Shown one piece after another: positions 12,601 to 23,163 of a stretch of 64,000 nt of DNA. Under the pieces are notes generated by a model. The model saw only the letters and a list, made by a program, of their open reading frames with translations, searched no databases and had not been told where the DNA came from. A program made the translations under genes and the position numbers. The stretch is from Paraspadella gotoi (Eukaryota; Chaetognatha): positions 5,254,496 through 5,318,495 of the forward strand of contig CM119268.1 in assembly GCA_051294375.1 (NCBI GenBank), written 5' to 3'. The stretch's first letter is position 1, and every line of letters begins with the position of its first letter.

Positions 12601-13920
12601 CGACTGGAAATCATCTTTATCACTTCATCAGTCATCTGCGTGCAAGCAGCGCCCGCACGCCGCCTGTCAGGCGCCTAGCCTTCACTTCATCGCAAAAATT
12701 CAGCAATGGAGATCGGCGCTGTACTCTCTATTCATCCGGCGATATCCGGCCGCCGGCCGTATTCTCACCCCACGTCACTCCGGGCACCATGTTGCCTATT
12801 TGCAGGCGGCCGGTGAAGAGGCCCGTCGCGCTTAATCGGGCATCATTCAAATCGGGTCACACTTAGGGGCCATGGCGGCTCATAATATCTCGTCACCGCA
12901 CAATGAGAGCATGCCATGCCGATAGCGACGACTCGCACTGTACCAACAGGCCAGAGTAAAAGGCCTTTCAGCGGTTGTTAATTTATATGAGAGTAATTGG
13001 GGTTTTATTAGTTAACGAACTGATGTAAAGCAAATGAGAGAGAGATGAACCCACTGCCATATCACACGCGCGTTAGGGAAAATATTGTACAGCAGCGAGT
13101 CCAATTGTAACATGATGCAGGATGTTTTATTGGTCACAAATATCCTCTAAGTGGCTATCTAGATAAATACAGAGCGTATAGTCACGGCCATGTAGAGTAT
13201 CGACACGTACAGAGTAGTAGGACCTGTAACGACAGTTTCTTCCCCTGCGAGAGACGATTATATAGTTGAAAATGTTTCTCCATTAATTGTAATACATCAT
13301 ATTTTCTGTCCCGCACGTTTACACAGCGTTCTCTCTCGTTGTCACGATCGTCCGAATACGAGAGTATCAGATCATCCGTTCGATGCCAGAGTCCGTCCTC
13401 CAGAGCATAAAAGTAATGTAGCAAGGAGAAATTAAACTTAATAAGAAAACAATGATTCCTGTACCATACTGCAAACCTGCACTGGTTCGCTCTGGATCAG
13501 CTCTTGTACATCTCTGTTCACCGTATTTCAAACCTCACCGATTTGTCTGCTGCTTCTCTCGTATGAACAATGTCATCCGCGCCTCTCCGCGCAAACTTGT
13601 TTTCGCCCCTTTCAGTCCCAATGTCAAGTTTTCTTTTTGTCTCTCCTCTCTCGCTCTCCCTTTGTTTTAGCACCCTTAAGCTTGTTCATTCCCATCGAGG
13701 GACGAAGTGAATAGGGGAGAGAGAGAGAGAGAGAGATGGAGTAGAGAGGAGAGGAATGAGAAGAGATGAGAGAGAGAGGAGGGATGATCCTGCACGAGAG
13801 ATCACTCTACGTGAGCCCTTCTTGAAAATTGCTGCGCGGAGGCAAAACATAGAGAGATTGGTACCGTTCATGCATTCAGAGGGGGCAACCTCTGTGGTAC
13901 TCACAATTTCAGCACTAATC
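9655..13920 (+). repeat. Indel-rich direct copy of 14291-17440
   Basis: This segment follows the order of 14291-17440 from its first bases (TACATAACTTC) through the CCAAT block, the GAC/GTC inverted triplets, the Otx exon and the sequence after its donor. It carries an extra or missing base roughly every 10 to 20 positions, mostly insertions, and it destroys the exon that is open in the other copy. That profile fits unpolished long-read sequence placed next to a polished copy better than an ancient duplication. Confidence 0.8.
11888..12955 (+). pseudogene. Broken copy of Otx exon A (probable assembly duplicate)
   Basis: It matches the exon at 16117-16868 from the CTGCAG acceptor onward, including the words for the ATCCGGCCGCCG region, the ACCATG start area, TTTGCAGGCGGCCGG and GGGGCCATGGCGGCTCATAA. 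Insertions shift the frame repeatedly. The (GCC)n alanine tract and the CAT histidine tract of the intact exon are scrambled. The 207-residue open frame at 12212-12835 only reads across these breaks and should not be annotated as a gene. Confidence 0.75.
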
Positions 13921-13922
13921 AT

Positions 13923-14265
13923 AAGCTAGGACGACCAAAATCCGGACTCGGGCACAAGGCGGACCATCCCAATTGAGTCGGACTGTCTCCGGAGCGACCA
14001 ATCAGAGAGGAGCGAGCGAGCAGTCTAGAGAGCGAGAGAAGACAGAAAGATAAGAGTTGCTACTGTATTGAATTAACTCTCTGGCATTTTCAACCCCTTC
14101 TTTGGTTACACTGGGAGGAAATGAGTCGCCAACGTCATTATCTATTTTTTCGTTGTGGTGGGAATTGTTCTTGTTTTTAAAGCTGAGGTAATGAAGTTAT
14201 GTATGTTATCCTCTTCTCTCTCCTCTCTTCTTCCTCTCTCACACACTCCTCTCTTCTCTTCCCTC
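13923..14265 (-). repeat. Inverted copy of 14291-14590 flanking a 25-bp gap
   Basis: Read on the - strand this repeats the start of the clean Otx-upstream block: the ACTAATCAG/CCAATCAG words, CAGTAGCAACTC, GGGTTGAAAATG and GACTCATTTCCTCC. With 14291 onward it forms a head-to-head palindrome around gap 14266-14290. Palindromic joins at a standard-length gap are typical of misassembly or of a read that switched strands. Confidence 0.7.
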
Positions 14266-14477
14266 NNNNNNNNNNNNNNNNNNNNNNNNNTACATAACTT
14301 CATACCTCAGCCTTAAAAACAAGAACCAATTCCACACAACGAAAAATGATAATTCGACGTTGCGACTCATTTTCTCCCCATTAACCAAAGAAGGGTTGAA
14401 AATGCAGTAATTCAATACAGTAGCACTCTTATCTTTCTGTTTCTCTCTCTCTCTCTTTCTGGCTCGCTTCGCTCCTT

Positions 14478-14595
14478 TTCTCTGATTGGTCGCTCGACAT
14501 CGTCCTCTGATTAGTCGCTTAGATCGATGTCTGATTGGTCGCTCTAGCTTGATATCTGATTGGTTCCGAAGTTGCCTCCGATGATGACGTCCTCA
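14478..14595 (+). promoter_or_regulatory. Reverse CCAAT-box array with CRE-like site, upstream of Otx exon A
   Basis: CTGATTGG/CTGATTAG units occur four times in about 90 bases (near 14480, 14507, 14530, 14556), each followed by TCGCT or TTCCG. ATTGG is an inverted CCAAT box, the NF-Y site. TGATGACGTCCTCA, a CRE-like site, follows at 14583. The block lies 1.5 kb before the first recognised Otx exon. A promoter or proximal enhancer is plausible, but no initiator or 5' exon was identified. Confidence 0.4.
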
Positions 14596-14861
14596 GCGCC
14601 GAACGATGAAGACGAGGAAGAGAACNNNNNNNNNNNNNNNNNNNNNNNNNNNNNNNNNNNNNNNNNNNNNNNNNNNNNNNNNNNNNNNNNNNNNNNNNNN
14701 NNNNNNNNNNNNNNNNNNNNNNNNNNNNNNNNNNNNNNNNNNNNNNNNNNNNNNGCAAGCTCGGCGATGATTTACGAGCAGAGAAAATGAAAAATCGTAA
14801 CGGAAAAAGATAAAGAGGAGGAAGAGGAAGAGAAGGAATTCTGTTTTCCGCCTTTCCGAAC

Positions 14862-14965
14862 GACGACGACGACGATGACGACGACGACGACGATGACGAC
14901 GACGACGACGAAGATAACTTGCCACAATATTCTTCGCAAGGCCGTCGTCGTCGTCATCGTCGTCA
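14862..14965. repeat. Inverted GAC/GTC triplet pair (potential hairpin)
   Basis: A GAC/GAT triplet run of about 50 bases is followed, after a short spacer containing GAAGATAACTTG and TTCTTCGCAAG, by a GTC/ATC triplet run. The arms can pair on one strand. The indel-rich duplicate has the same arrangement at about 10186-10300. Confidence 0.6.
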
Positions 14966-15525
14966 TTTCAGCGACGTCGACAAAAACTGACCAACTCTGA
15001 ATTCTGGCGACATTTTTCCCAACGGCCTTCAATCTGTCTTTCTCTCCGTCTCATTCTCTATCATACTCTCTATCGCTCTGTCTCTGTCGTGGACTCGTCA
15101 TTAAAAAAACGCGTTTTCAATAAAAAAAAATTATAAATTCGGATTTAATTTGAAAAAAAATCTGGATTTAATTTCTGTGGATTTAGATTTGTTTTTGACT
15201 CGAAATGCATCGAGGCGCTTAAAGGAAAACAAATCAACAAATCTGTCTCGCTCTCTATCTCGCTCTATGCCTTTCGGAATCGTCGAGTAACATCTCGTCT
15301 CGGTGAAACATAATCGAATTTACGATTATTAATCATAAAAAAATTTAAACTAAACTTGAAAAAAAAAAAAAACTTGAAAAAACTAACCCGCACGAAAAAC
15401 GAAGTTGGATTCTGTAACTTACTTATTCGTCGGCGGCAAAAGTAGGAAGAAAAGAAAAATCGCTCACTAAAAAAAAAAGCGAAAAACAGGTGTGTTGTCA
15501 GAAACGATCAAGAGCGGTGTCTCTG

Positions 15526-15581
<56 letters not shown>

Positions 15582-16116
15582 GTTCGAGAAAGAAAATTTA
15601 AGAAATACAAAAAAATTAAGTCTAAAAATGAACCGCGATACGAATTTTTTTTTTATTCTGCCTATCTTTCTTTTCTTTTCTTCTTTCCTACATGTCTTAC
15701 CTTTCTATTTTTTGTCTTTCTTTACTTTCTTTTTTTTTCATTCCTCTTTCACTATTTTTCTCTTTTTTTTTCTATTTGCGTTGAGAAGTAAAAAGAGAGA
15801 CTCAAACTGTTTGATTTGCATAATTTTTGGTTATGATCTTATAAAGAAAAGGAAAAGGAAATAAAGAGAGAGAGAGAGAAAGAGAGAGAGTGAGAGAGAT
15901 ATTTATTTCACATTCTGTTTTTCTCTATAGTTTTTTTTTCGTTTTTCCGGTTTTTACAGCAACAGCAACTAATCTATTTTGATTTTAACTCAAAATTAAC
16001 AAAATTTCTATTTCAAAGTTTCCTTTAAAAAGTTTAAAACACTGATTTAATGATTTAACTGACGTAATTTTAAATATATTTTAAATACAATTAATTTCTT
16101 TCCCCCGCCGCTGCAG

Positions 16117-16154
16117 CCCTCCTCCACCTTCCACCCTGGAACCGTCAACGCCCC

Positions 16155-16200
<46 letters not shown>

Positions 16201-16868
16201 CAACGCCGCGGATTTTATTTCTTCCTCGCCTTCGTCCTCTCACCTCCTTCCATCTTCGTCTCCCTCCGCCTCGGCTCATTTCTCCTCCCCTACTCCTCCT
16301 CCCTCCCTTCACTCTCATCATAATCTCTCCTCCTCTTCCTCCTCCACTCCTCCCACCGTCCTCCCTCACTCCTCCTACCTCCACCTCTCCTCCTCTTCCT
16401 CCTCCGCCTCGGCCGCCGCAGCGCACGCCGCTTCCGCCGCCCCTTTATCCTCTTCCTCTTCCTCCTCCTCCCTGGATCCGGATCAGACTGGGGGAGCCTT
16501 CGCCAGTTATCGCCTTCCTTACCTAAACAGCCCTTACCTTTCTACGGGGGCGGCCGCGCCAGCATCGGCGCTCGCCTCGCCCTACCTGGATCATCATCAT
16601 CATCATCACGCGGCAGCAGCCGCCGCCGCCGCCGCAGGCCCAGCCTTCACTTCATCCAATTCGCTGGAGATGGCGCTGTACTCTTATTCATCCGGCGGAT
16701 ATCCGGCCGCCGCCGTATCTCACCCCACGTCATCCGGCACCATGGCCTATTTGCAGGCGGCCGGGAAGAGCCCGTCGCCTTACGGGCATCATCACGGGCA
16801 CCTTGGGGCCATGGCGGCTCATAACACCCTCGACATGATGCATCCAGCGATGGCTCCTTACCCAGGAG
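16117..16868 (+). CDS. otx: Otx homeobox protein, N-terminal coding exon
   Basis: First recognised exon of an orthodenticle/Otx transcription factor, a bicoid-class DNA-binding regulator of anterior head, brain and eye patterning. It follows a pyrimidine tract and a CTGCAG acceptor and ends at a GAG|GTAAGT donor in phase 1. One frame is open throughout. The last 42 codons, from MAYLQAAGKS to LDMMHPAMAPYPG, resemble the short Otx N-terminus with its MDL-HP motif. Upstream in the same frame lie 14 Ala coded by pure GCC, Ser-rich tracts, LDPDQTGGAFASYRLPYL, a His6 and a nine-Ala run. No in-frame ATG precedes 16670. Either the Kozak ATG at 16742 starts translation and the rest is leader, or an unseen upstream exon supplies the start of a 208-residue-longer isoform. 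I lean to the upstream part being translated, because it looks protein-like. Confidence 0.85.
16742..16744 (+). promoter_or_regulatory. otx: Likely Otx start codon in strong Kozak context
   Basis: The ATG sits in GGCACCATGGCC, a near-ideal animal Kozak site with A at -3 and G at +4. It gives MAYLQ..., matching where Otx family proteins usually begin. The in-frame ATG at 16670 has a weaker family match. Initiation here yields a 499-residue protein. Confidence 0.6.
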
Positions 16869-17487
16869 GTAAGTTTCAGCTTTTTTTATTTTTGGGGTTT
16901 TTTCACGTTTAAAATAAATGTGAACCTCATACCGATTTAAAAGATCCTTTGTAACAGAGGGAATTTTTATGCGCAAAACCTCTAAGGCACAATAAAAAGC
17001 TACAGGCATTGATCAAACTAAAGTATGCTTAAATTTTCCCCTTCGTGACGAATAAAAAATTAAAATGTTTTCATATTAAGTAATCAATTATTTTGACCTT
17101 TAAACTTTCCCTAGGAAAAATATAATTTCACCAATCCTCAATCATAAAGTAATATCAAAAATTCCCTTTAATAAGAAACGCTAGAATATGCAAATGAGGT
17201 TTGGGCCGCGAATCCGTTTCAACCCCGATTGTTCTTTCTCATGATCAGTTCCGCCTTCCGCGCAAACTTGTTTTCCTTTCAGTCCATTCAAAGTTTTTTT
17301 TTCTCTCTCTCTCTCTCTCCCTTTTTTTCACCCTTAATTTTCTCCCAATCGGGCATGATAGGGAGAGAGAGTGTGAGAGAGAATGAGACAGAATGAGAGA
17401 GAGAGAGAATTTTCACTCACGAGCTCGAAATCGTGAGGCAAAAAAAAGTTTTTGTGAGAACTTTTCTCACTCTGCGAGGGGACACCC

Positions 17488-17523
<36 letters not shown>

Positions 17524-18938
17524 NNNNNNNNNNNNNNNNNNNNNNNNNNNNNNNNNNNNNNNNNNNNNNNNNNNNNNNNNNNNNNNNNNNNNNNNNNNNN
17601 NNNNNNNNNNNNNNNNNNNNNNNNNNNNNNNNNNNNNNNNNNNNNNNNNNNNNNNNNNNNNNNCCTTGCGTTGTCGTGATATTTCACGATTCTCATTGAG
17701 AATGTTTTCTTGACGGTTTTTTTGTGTGCCGTCGTCGTCGTCGTCTTTTTCGTCGTCGTCGTCTTTGGTAAGGCACCCCGGGAATCCTCACCCTCTTTGG
17801 TCTCCTCGCCGTCGGCTTCTCGCGCCTTTCAACTTCCTTACCTTCCCCAGCCCTTACCTCCTCTCGCCTCGCTGNNNNNNNNNNNNNNNNNNNNNNNNNN
17901 NNNNNNNNNNNNNNNNNNNNNNNNNNNNNNNNNNNNNNNNNNNNNNNNNNNNNNNNNNNNNNNNNNNNNNNNNNNNNNNNNNNNNNNNNNNNNNNNNNNN
18001 NNNNNNNNNNNNNNNNNNNNNNNNNNNNNNNNNNNNNNNAGAGAGAGAGAGAGTTAAATACACGAGAGGGCTCACACATAGAACCCAATCACGGAATGAA
18101 TTTTTATATCTTAAGCAAGTTTTTTGTTATTTAATTTAAAGCTGTTTAGTGTACCAATAACATTTATATTCTAATCTGTTCTGTTTTGCTTCGCTTTAGA
18201 AGTTGTAGAATGTATAACATATTTACACATCATCCTTTTTCGATTGTTTTCATATAAATACCTTTAAAATATCCCTAGCCACCTGCGAAAGAGANNNNNN
18301 NNNNNNNNNNNNNNNNNNNNNNNNNNNNNNNNNNNNNNNNNNNNNNNNNNNNNNNNNNNNNNNNNNNNNNNNNNNNNNNNNNNNNNNNNNNNNNNNNNNN
18401 NNNNNNNNNNNNNNNNNNNNNNNNNNNNNNNNNNNNNNNNNNNNNNNNNNNNNNNNNNNNNNNNNNNNNNNNNNNNNNNNNNNNNNNNNNNNNNNNNNNN
18501 NNNNNNNNNNNNNGAGAGAGAGAGAGCTAGTGTGTGTGCGTGTGTACATATAAAATTTCTAAGACAGATTTTTTATAAAAAAAAACCAAGCGCTACTGAA
18601 CTTAACAAAGAACAAAGTTCTAAATTTCTTTTTTGTTGTTATTGTTATTGTTGATGTTTTTGTAATTGTTTAAAAAGGGGGGAGGTGGTCGCTTCCAGCG
18701 CCGCTGACGACGAATTCGATGAAATTTAAACAAAAGGGAAACTGAAAAAGTTCGCTAAGAGTAAACAAACCAAAGTCGTCAAGTCTTCGTCTTCGTCGTC
18801 GTCTTCGTCTTCCTTGTCGTCGTCGTCGTCCTCCTCCTCCTCCTCCTCTTCCTCCTCCTCAAATCGACCATCTCACTTCTCACCTTCGATTTGTTCCTTT
18901 GATTTGAGATAAGTTTGTTTTACTCACTTAACATTTTC

Positions 18939-18970
<32 letters not shown>

Positions 18971-20466
18971 NNNNNNNNNNNNNNNNNNNNNNNNNNNNNN
19001 NNNNNNNNNNNNNNNNNNNNNNNNNNNNNNNNNNNNNNNNNNNNNNNNNNNNNNNNNNNNNNNNNNNNNNNNNNNNNNNNNNNNNNNNNNNNNNNNNAAG
19101 ATTAAAAAAAATACATTTGGTGTAAAATGTGTTTGTTAAGGTTTGTTCATTTTCTTCGGAAGGGGAGATTGTGTAGGTATAACTTTACAAACAATAGGAG
19201 TAAGTTAAGATGTAATCAGTAAAGTGTAATCTATTAACAAATTATTTCACAAATTACGAAGGAATTAAAAAACAACCTAATTTTATTAAGCCAGAAGTCA
19301 AAACATTTACAGATTCTTGTGTCACAAAAAAAAAATCGTGAGATTTAATCAAAAACAAACGAAAATTTTGTCTCTAAGTCAAAATCTCGTTAGTTTGAGT
19401 TTAAAAAAAATAATAATCCAATAAAATGAAAAATAATGTTGTGAAATCGGTGGCCTGAATCTTGTGTTGGCCTTTTTGTCCGTATGATTGATTTAAATTT
19501 ACTAGACAAGAAATCATACCGTTTCTCTTTCTCTCTCNNNNNNNNNNNNNNNNNNNNNNNNNNNNNNNNNNNNNNNNNNNNNNNNNNNNNNNNNNNNNNN
19601 NNNNNNNNNNNNNNNNNNNNNNNNNNNNNNNNNNNNNNNNNNNNNNNNNNNNNNNNNNNNNNNNNNNNNNNNNNNNNNNNNNNNNNNNNNNNNNNNNNNN
19701 NNNNNNNNNNNNNNNNNNNNNNNNNNNNNNNNNNNNNNNNNNNNNNNNNNNNTCCCAGAAATGACGTCACTTCTGTCACTACTCACTAGTCACACTTTTG
19801 TGACGCATTGATTTCCCCCTTTCTCACATTTGAGAGAGAGNNNNNNNNNNNNNNNNNNNNNNNNNNNNNNNNNNNNNNNNNNNNNNNNNNNNNNNNNNNN
19901 NNNNNNNNNNNNNNNNNNNNNNNNNNNNNNNNNNNNNNNNNNNNNNNNNNNNNNNNNNNNNNNNNNNNNNNNNNNNNNNNNNNNNNNNNNNNNNNNNNNN
20001 NNNNNNNNNNNNNNNNNNNNNNNNNNNNNNNNACAAGGGTAAAAAAATGAAAAGAAAAAATATGTGTTGATTTCCGAATTTTAGTCGAAACAGAAACAAA
20101 ATTTGGTAAAAAATAAAATCGATTTTCTTCTGACTCAATTTTTNNNNNNNNNNNNNNNNNNNNNNNNNNNNNNNNNNNNNNNNNNNNNNNNNNNNNNNNN
20201 NGAAAGAGAAAGAGAAAGAAAAGAAAGAAAAAGAAAAGACAAAAAAATTACTCCGGTTATGAAATGAAGAAAGGAAAAAGCGTTTACTCATTCGCGCGGG
20301 TGTTTCCGCTATGGCCTTTCTCTTTCATCGTTGTCTTCGTCGTCGTCGTCGTCGTTTTCGTCGTCGTCGTCGTCGTTTTCGTCGCCTTCTTGTCCTCTGA
20401 ATCGGCGCAACGGAAATTCGATATCATTGATGGTCGAGAAAACGCGAAGACTNNNNNNNNNNNNNN
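17524..20466. other. Gap-riddled intronic stretch; nothing coding recognised
   Basis: Eight N gaps, most bordered by CT or GA repeats, separate short unique islands. The islands hold GTC triplets (17730-17765, 20336-20390), a CTCCTC/GTCGTC tract (18776-18860) and a perfect TGACGTCA at 19762. No splice-flanked exon is convincing. Confidence 0.6.
19762..19769 (+). promoter_or_regulatory. Perfect CRE palindrome TGACGTCA
   Basis: The consensus CREB/ATF site, in a small unique island between two gaps and followed by CTTCTGTCACT. A single motif in intronic sequence; function is not shown. Confidence 0.25.
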
Positions 20467-20550
20467 TTGTTTTCCTTTGCAGAAGGTGTTGAAGTCGACC
20501 TGAAGGTTATTGTTCCACAACACGTTGCTGACTTTTTCTTCTTCAAATAA
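20467..20550 (+). other. Candidate terminal-exon-like fragment
   Basis: TTGTTTTCCTTTGCAG looks like a strong acceptor. The following frame encodes GVEVDLKVIVPQHVADFFFF then K and a stop. I do not recognise the peptide, and the upstream side is a 14-base gap. The preceding open frame (20264-20452) gets its hydrophobic run from GTC repeats. It may be chance inside the Otx intron. Confidence 0.2.
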
Positions 20551-21656
20551 AAAAAAAGATTTTTTTTTCTTTCAGTCAAAAGGAAAACAATTTTCTCCTT
20601 TTTTTTTCTTTTTCTTTTTCACTTGTTTAATTTACTTTTTTTCTTTTGTCGCTTAATTTTAGTCATTGAAACATAGACGTGTTGCTTACTAACTCATGCC
20701 AAATAAGAGAAGATCAGTGAGCAATTTAGCATTATAGCAAGTAATTTTTTTATCACTTTTATGTTCATCTTTTTTATTTTTATTTTTCTACTTTATTTTA
20801 TAACATTAAATTTTACTTTTTATTTTTTCTTTTCATTTTCTTTTTTTTTTTTTTTTTGTATAATTTTGTTTTCGAACAAAGATTGCTTCGAGCAATCAAT
20901 CCAACAATTACAGATCAGTCTCATGTCACAAGCAATAACCGGACTAAGACAAAACAGTCAAGAAAATGTAAATACATTTTCACAAAGATAACTGGGAATC
21001 ATTTCAAAAAATTCCTGGAACATAAACCCAAGAAAAACCTTACATCGAGTGGCATTTCTATCATTTGTCTACTGGTATTGCTAGTTAAAACCGCCACTGG
21101 ACAAAACTTCCCCCTTTGGTCCAAAAAGTTCTCTTTGTGAATAAGTGACATTGAAAAATCAATAAGAAAAAAATAATTGTCTACTTATTCTTTTGTAGAA
21201 ACCGAAAAGACAAAAAAATACANNNNNNNNNNNNNNNNNNNNNNNNNNNNNNNNNNNNNNNNNNNNNNNNNNNNNNNNNNNNNNNNNNNNNNNNNNNNNN
21301 NNNNNNNNNNNNNNNNNNNNNNNNNNNNNNNNNNNNNNNNNNNNNNNNNNNNNNNNNNNNNNNNNNNNNNNNNNNNNNNNNNNNNNNNNNNNNNNNNNNN
21401 NNNNNNNNNNNNNNNNNNNNNNNNNNNNNNNNNNNNNNNNNNNNNNNNNNNNNNNNNNNNNNNNNNNNNNNNNNNNNNNNNNNNNNNAGAGAGAGAGAGG
21501 AAATGAGTTGAAAATCGTTTGCGGCTCGTACTCTAACCAAATCCCCGCCTTCATTCCTACCCACATGAAAAAAAAGAGGGAAATATTCATCAAACGGCGT
21601 TAAGAACTTTTTTTTCTTTAAAAGTTCGCTCCCCCCCAACTCTTTCCAGTACCCGT

Positions 21657-21764
21657 CCAATCAGCGTCGAGGGCGGGGCGGCTCGACCAATCGCTGCTTG
21701 GGACAAAGGACGAAGCCGACCAATCACGGCTCGAGTTTCCGTCTAATTCGACCAATGGGCGGCG
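21657..21764 (+). promoter_or_regulatory. Four CCAAT boxes at 28-33 bp spacing with GC boxes
   Basis: CCAAT occurs at 21657, 21687, 21720 and 21752, all on the + strand, with GGGCGGGG at 21671 and GGGCGGCG at 21757. The block is GC-rich within AT-rich surroundings. Regular spacing near three helical turns on one face is typical of NF-Y-dependent promoters or enhancers. It lies inside the first Otx intron, so an internal promoter or enhancer is possible. Confidence 0.45.
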
Positions 21765-22089
21765 ACCGACGCCGGCGGCGAGAGAGTTTCACTCTTTCGG
21801 TTGTTGGGTTGTCACCTTACGTGACCGATCGATTTCGAGGATGTGACGAAGGGGGACCCTAAGGGGGGGAGGGAGGAAGGAGAGCGGGTAACTGGGTCTC
21901 TCACTCTCTCACTCACTCTCTCTCTCTTTGAAAGCGGAGAGAAAAAGCGAAGGCGGCTTTTTTGTAGTTGGAATCGTAGTTTTTATCGTCGTCGTCGTCG
22001 TCGTATTTGTTGTCGTGATTGTACACAAAGAAAAGGGAAATGTTTTCGAGTCGTTCTTCCTTTATTTTTTTCGTTTTCTTTTGGTTTTT

Positions 22090-22330
22090 TACGAAGTTAT
22101 ACTTTAAATTGGTACAACCAATACAAACGTTTTTCAAGCAGTTTTTCCCCCTGATTTTGGACTGGTTATGGTGGTTCAGGGCCTCCATACTTCTAACAAG
22201 ATAATAAAAGAGCAGGACCCTTCAAGATTTCGATCAAGACTCTCGCATAGTCTCATTCATTCTCTCCCAGAGCACTTGGCTTTCCCTTACATCCACCTTT
22301 CACGATATAGCAGGGACTTCAATTATTTAA
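22090..22330 (+). mobile_element. Short interspersed repeat family, copy 2
   Basis: Shares with copy 1 (2236-2500) the TTTGGACTGGTTATGGTGG, GCCTCCATACTTCTAACAAG, GATCAAGACTCTCGCATAG and TCTCCCAGAGCACTTGGCTT words in the same order. The left end is more diverged. Confidence 0.6.
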
Positions 22331-23128
22331 AATGAACCACAAGTCTGCTATAAATAAAGCGAAGTTATATTTTTTTACTGTTTTTACTGTATATAAAAGG
22401 ACCATGAATAAATACTTAAAGTAAATCCCAAAAAATCACTTTCTCCTCTTGTCACATTGAATTTTGTCTCGAAGACCAAAAGTTTAAATAAACAGACGAA
22501 AATCTGAGGCGAAATTCCGAAGGCGAAGGAAAACACACTGTGCCGTCGATGTCACTCGGAGGGAAAAATAGAGAAGTGGACAAGAGAGGAAGAGAGAAAA
22601 AGAGAGGAGAAAGGAAAATAGAGAGGTTGATTGGGAAGGTAAATAGAAGAGAGACGTAAAAAAAAAGTGAAATTGGGTTCAAGGATGTGAAAAGGGACTA
22701 AAGACAATAGACCATTGTCCTTTGACGAATCACGTGACTTGAAATCACAAAAATGAACCAAGAAAATTGTGAATTAGAGAAAAAGAAATAGGAGGAAAAA
22801 AATTACCTTTGAAAATTTTTGGCAAATTAAGTCAAACTCGATTTGGGATCTAAACTCTTTCAAAATGTTTCCCGGTTTCAAAGATGACTAATTAGAAAGA
22901 AAAATTCTTTCTCTCTCTTTCTCTCTCTCTCTCTCTCTNNNNNNNNNNNNNNNNNNNNNNNNNNNNNNNNNNNNNNNNNNNNNNNNNNNNNNNNNNNNNN
23001 NNNNNNNNNNNNNNNNNNNNNNNNNNNNNNNNNNNNNNNNNNNNNNNNNNNNNNNNNNNNNNNNNNNNNNNNNNNNNNNNNNNNNNNNNNNNNNNNNNNN
23101 NNNNNNNNNNNNNNNNNNNNNNNNNNNN

Positions 23129-23163
<35 letters not shown>

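Noticed and set aside
12212-12835. 207-residue open frame as an Otx paralogue
   Set aside because: It is a frameshifted reading of a degraded copy of exon 16117-16868; no homeodomain follows.
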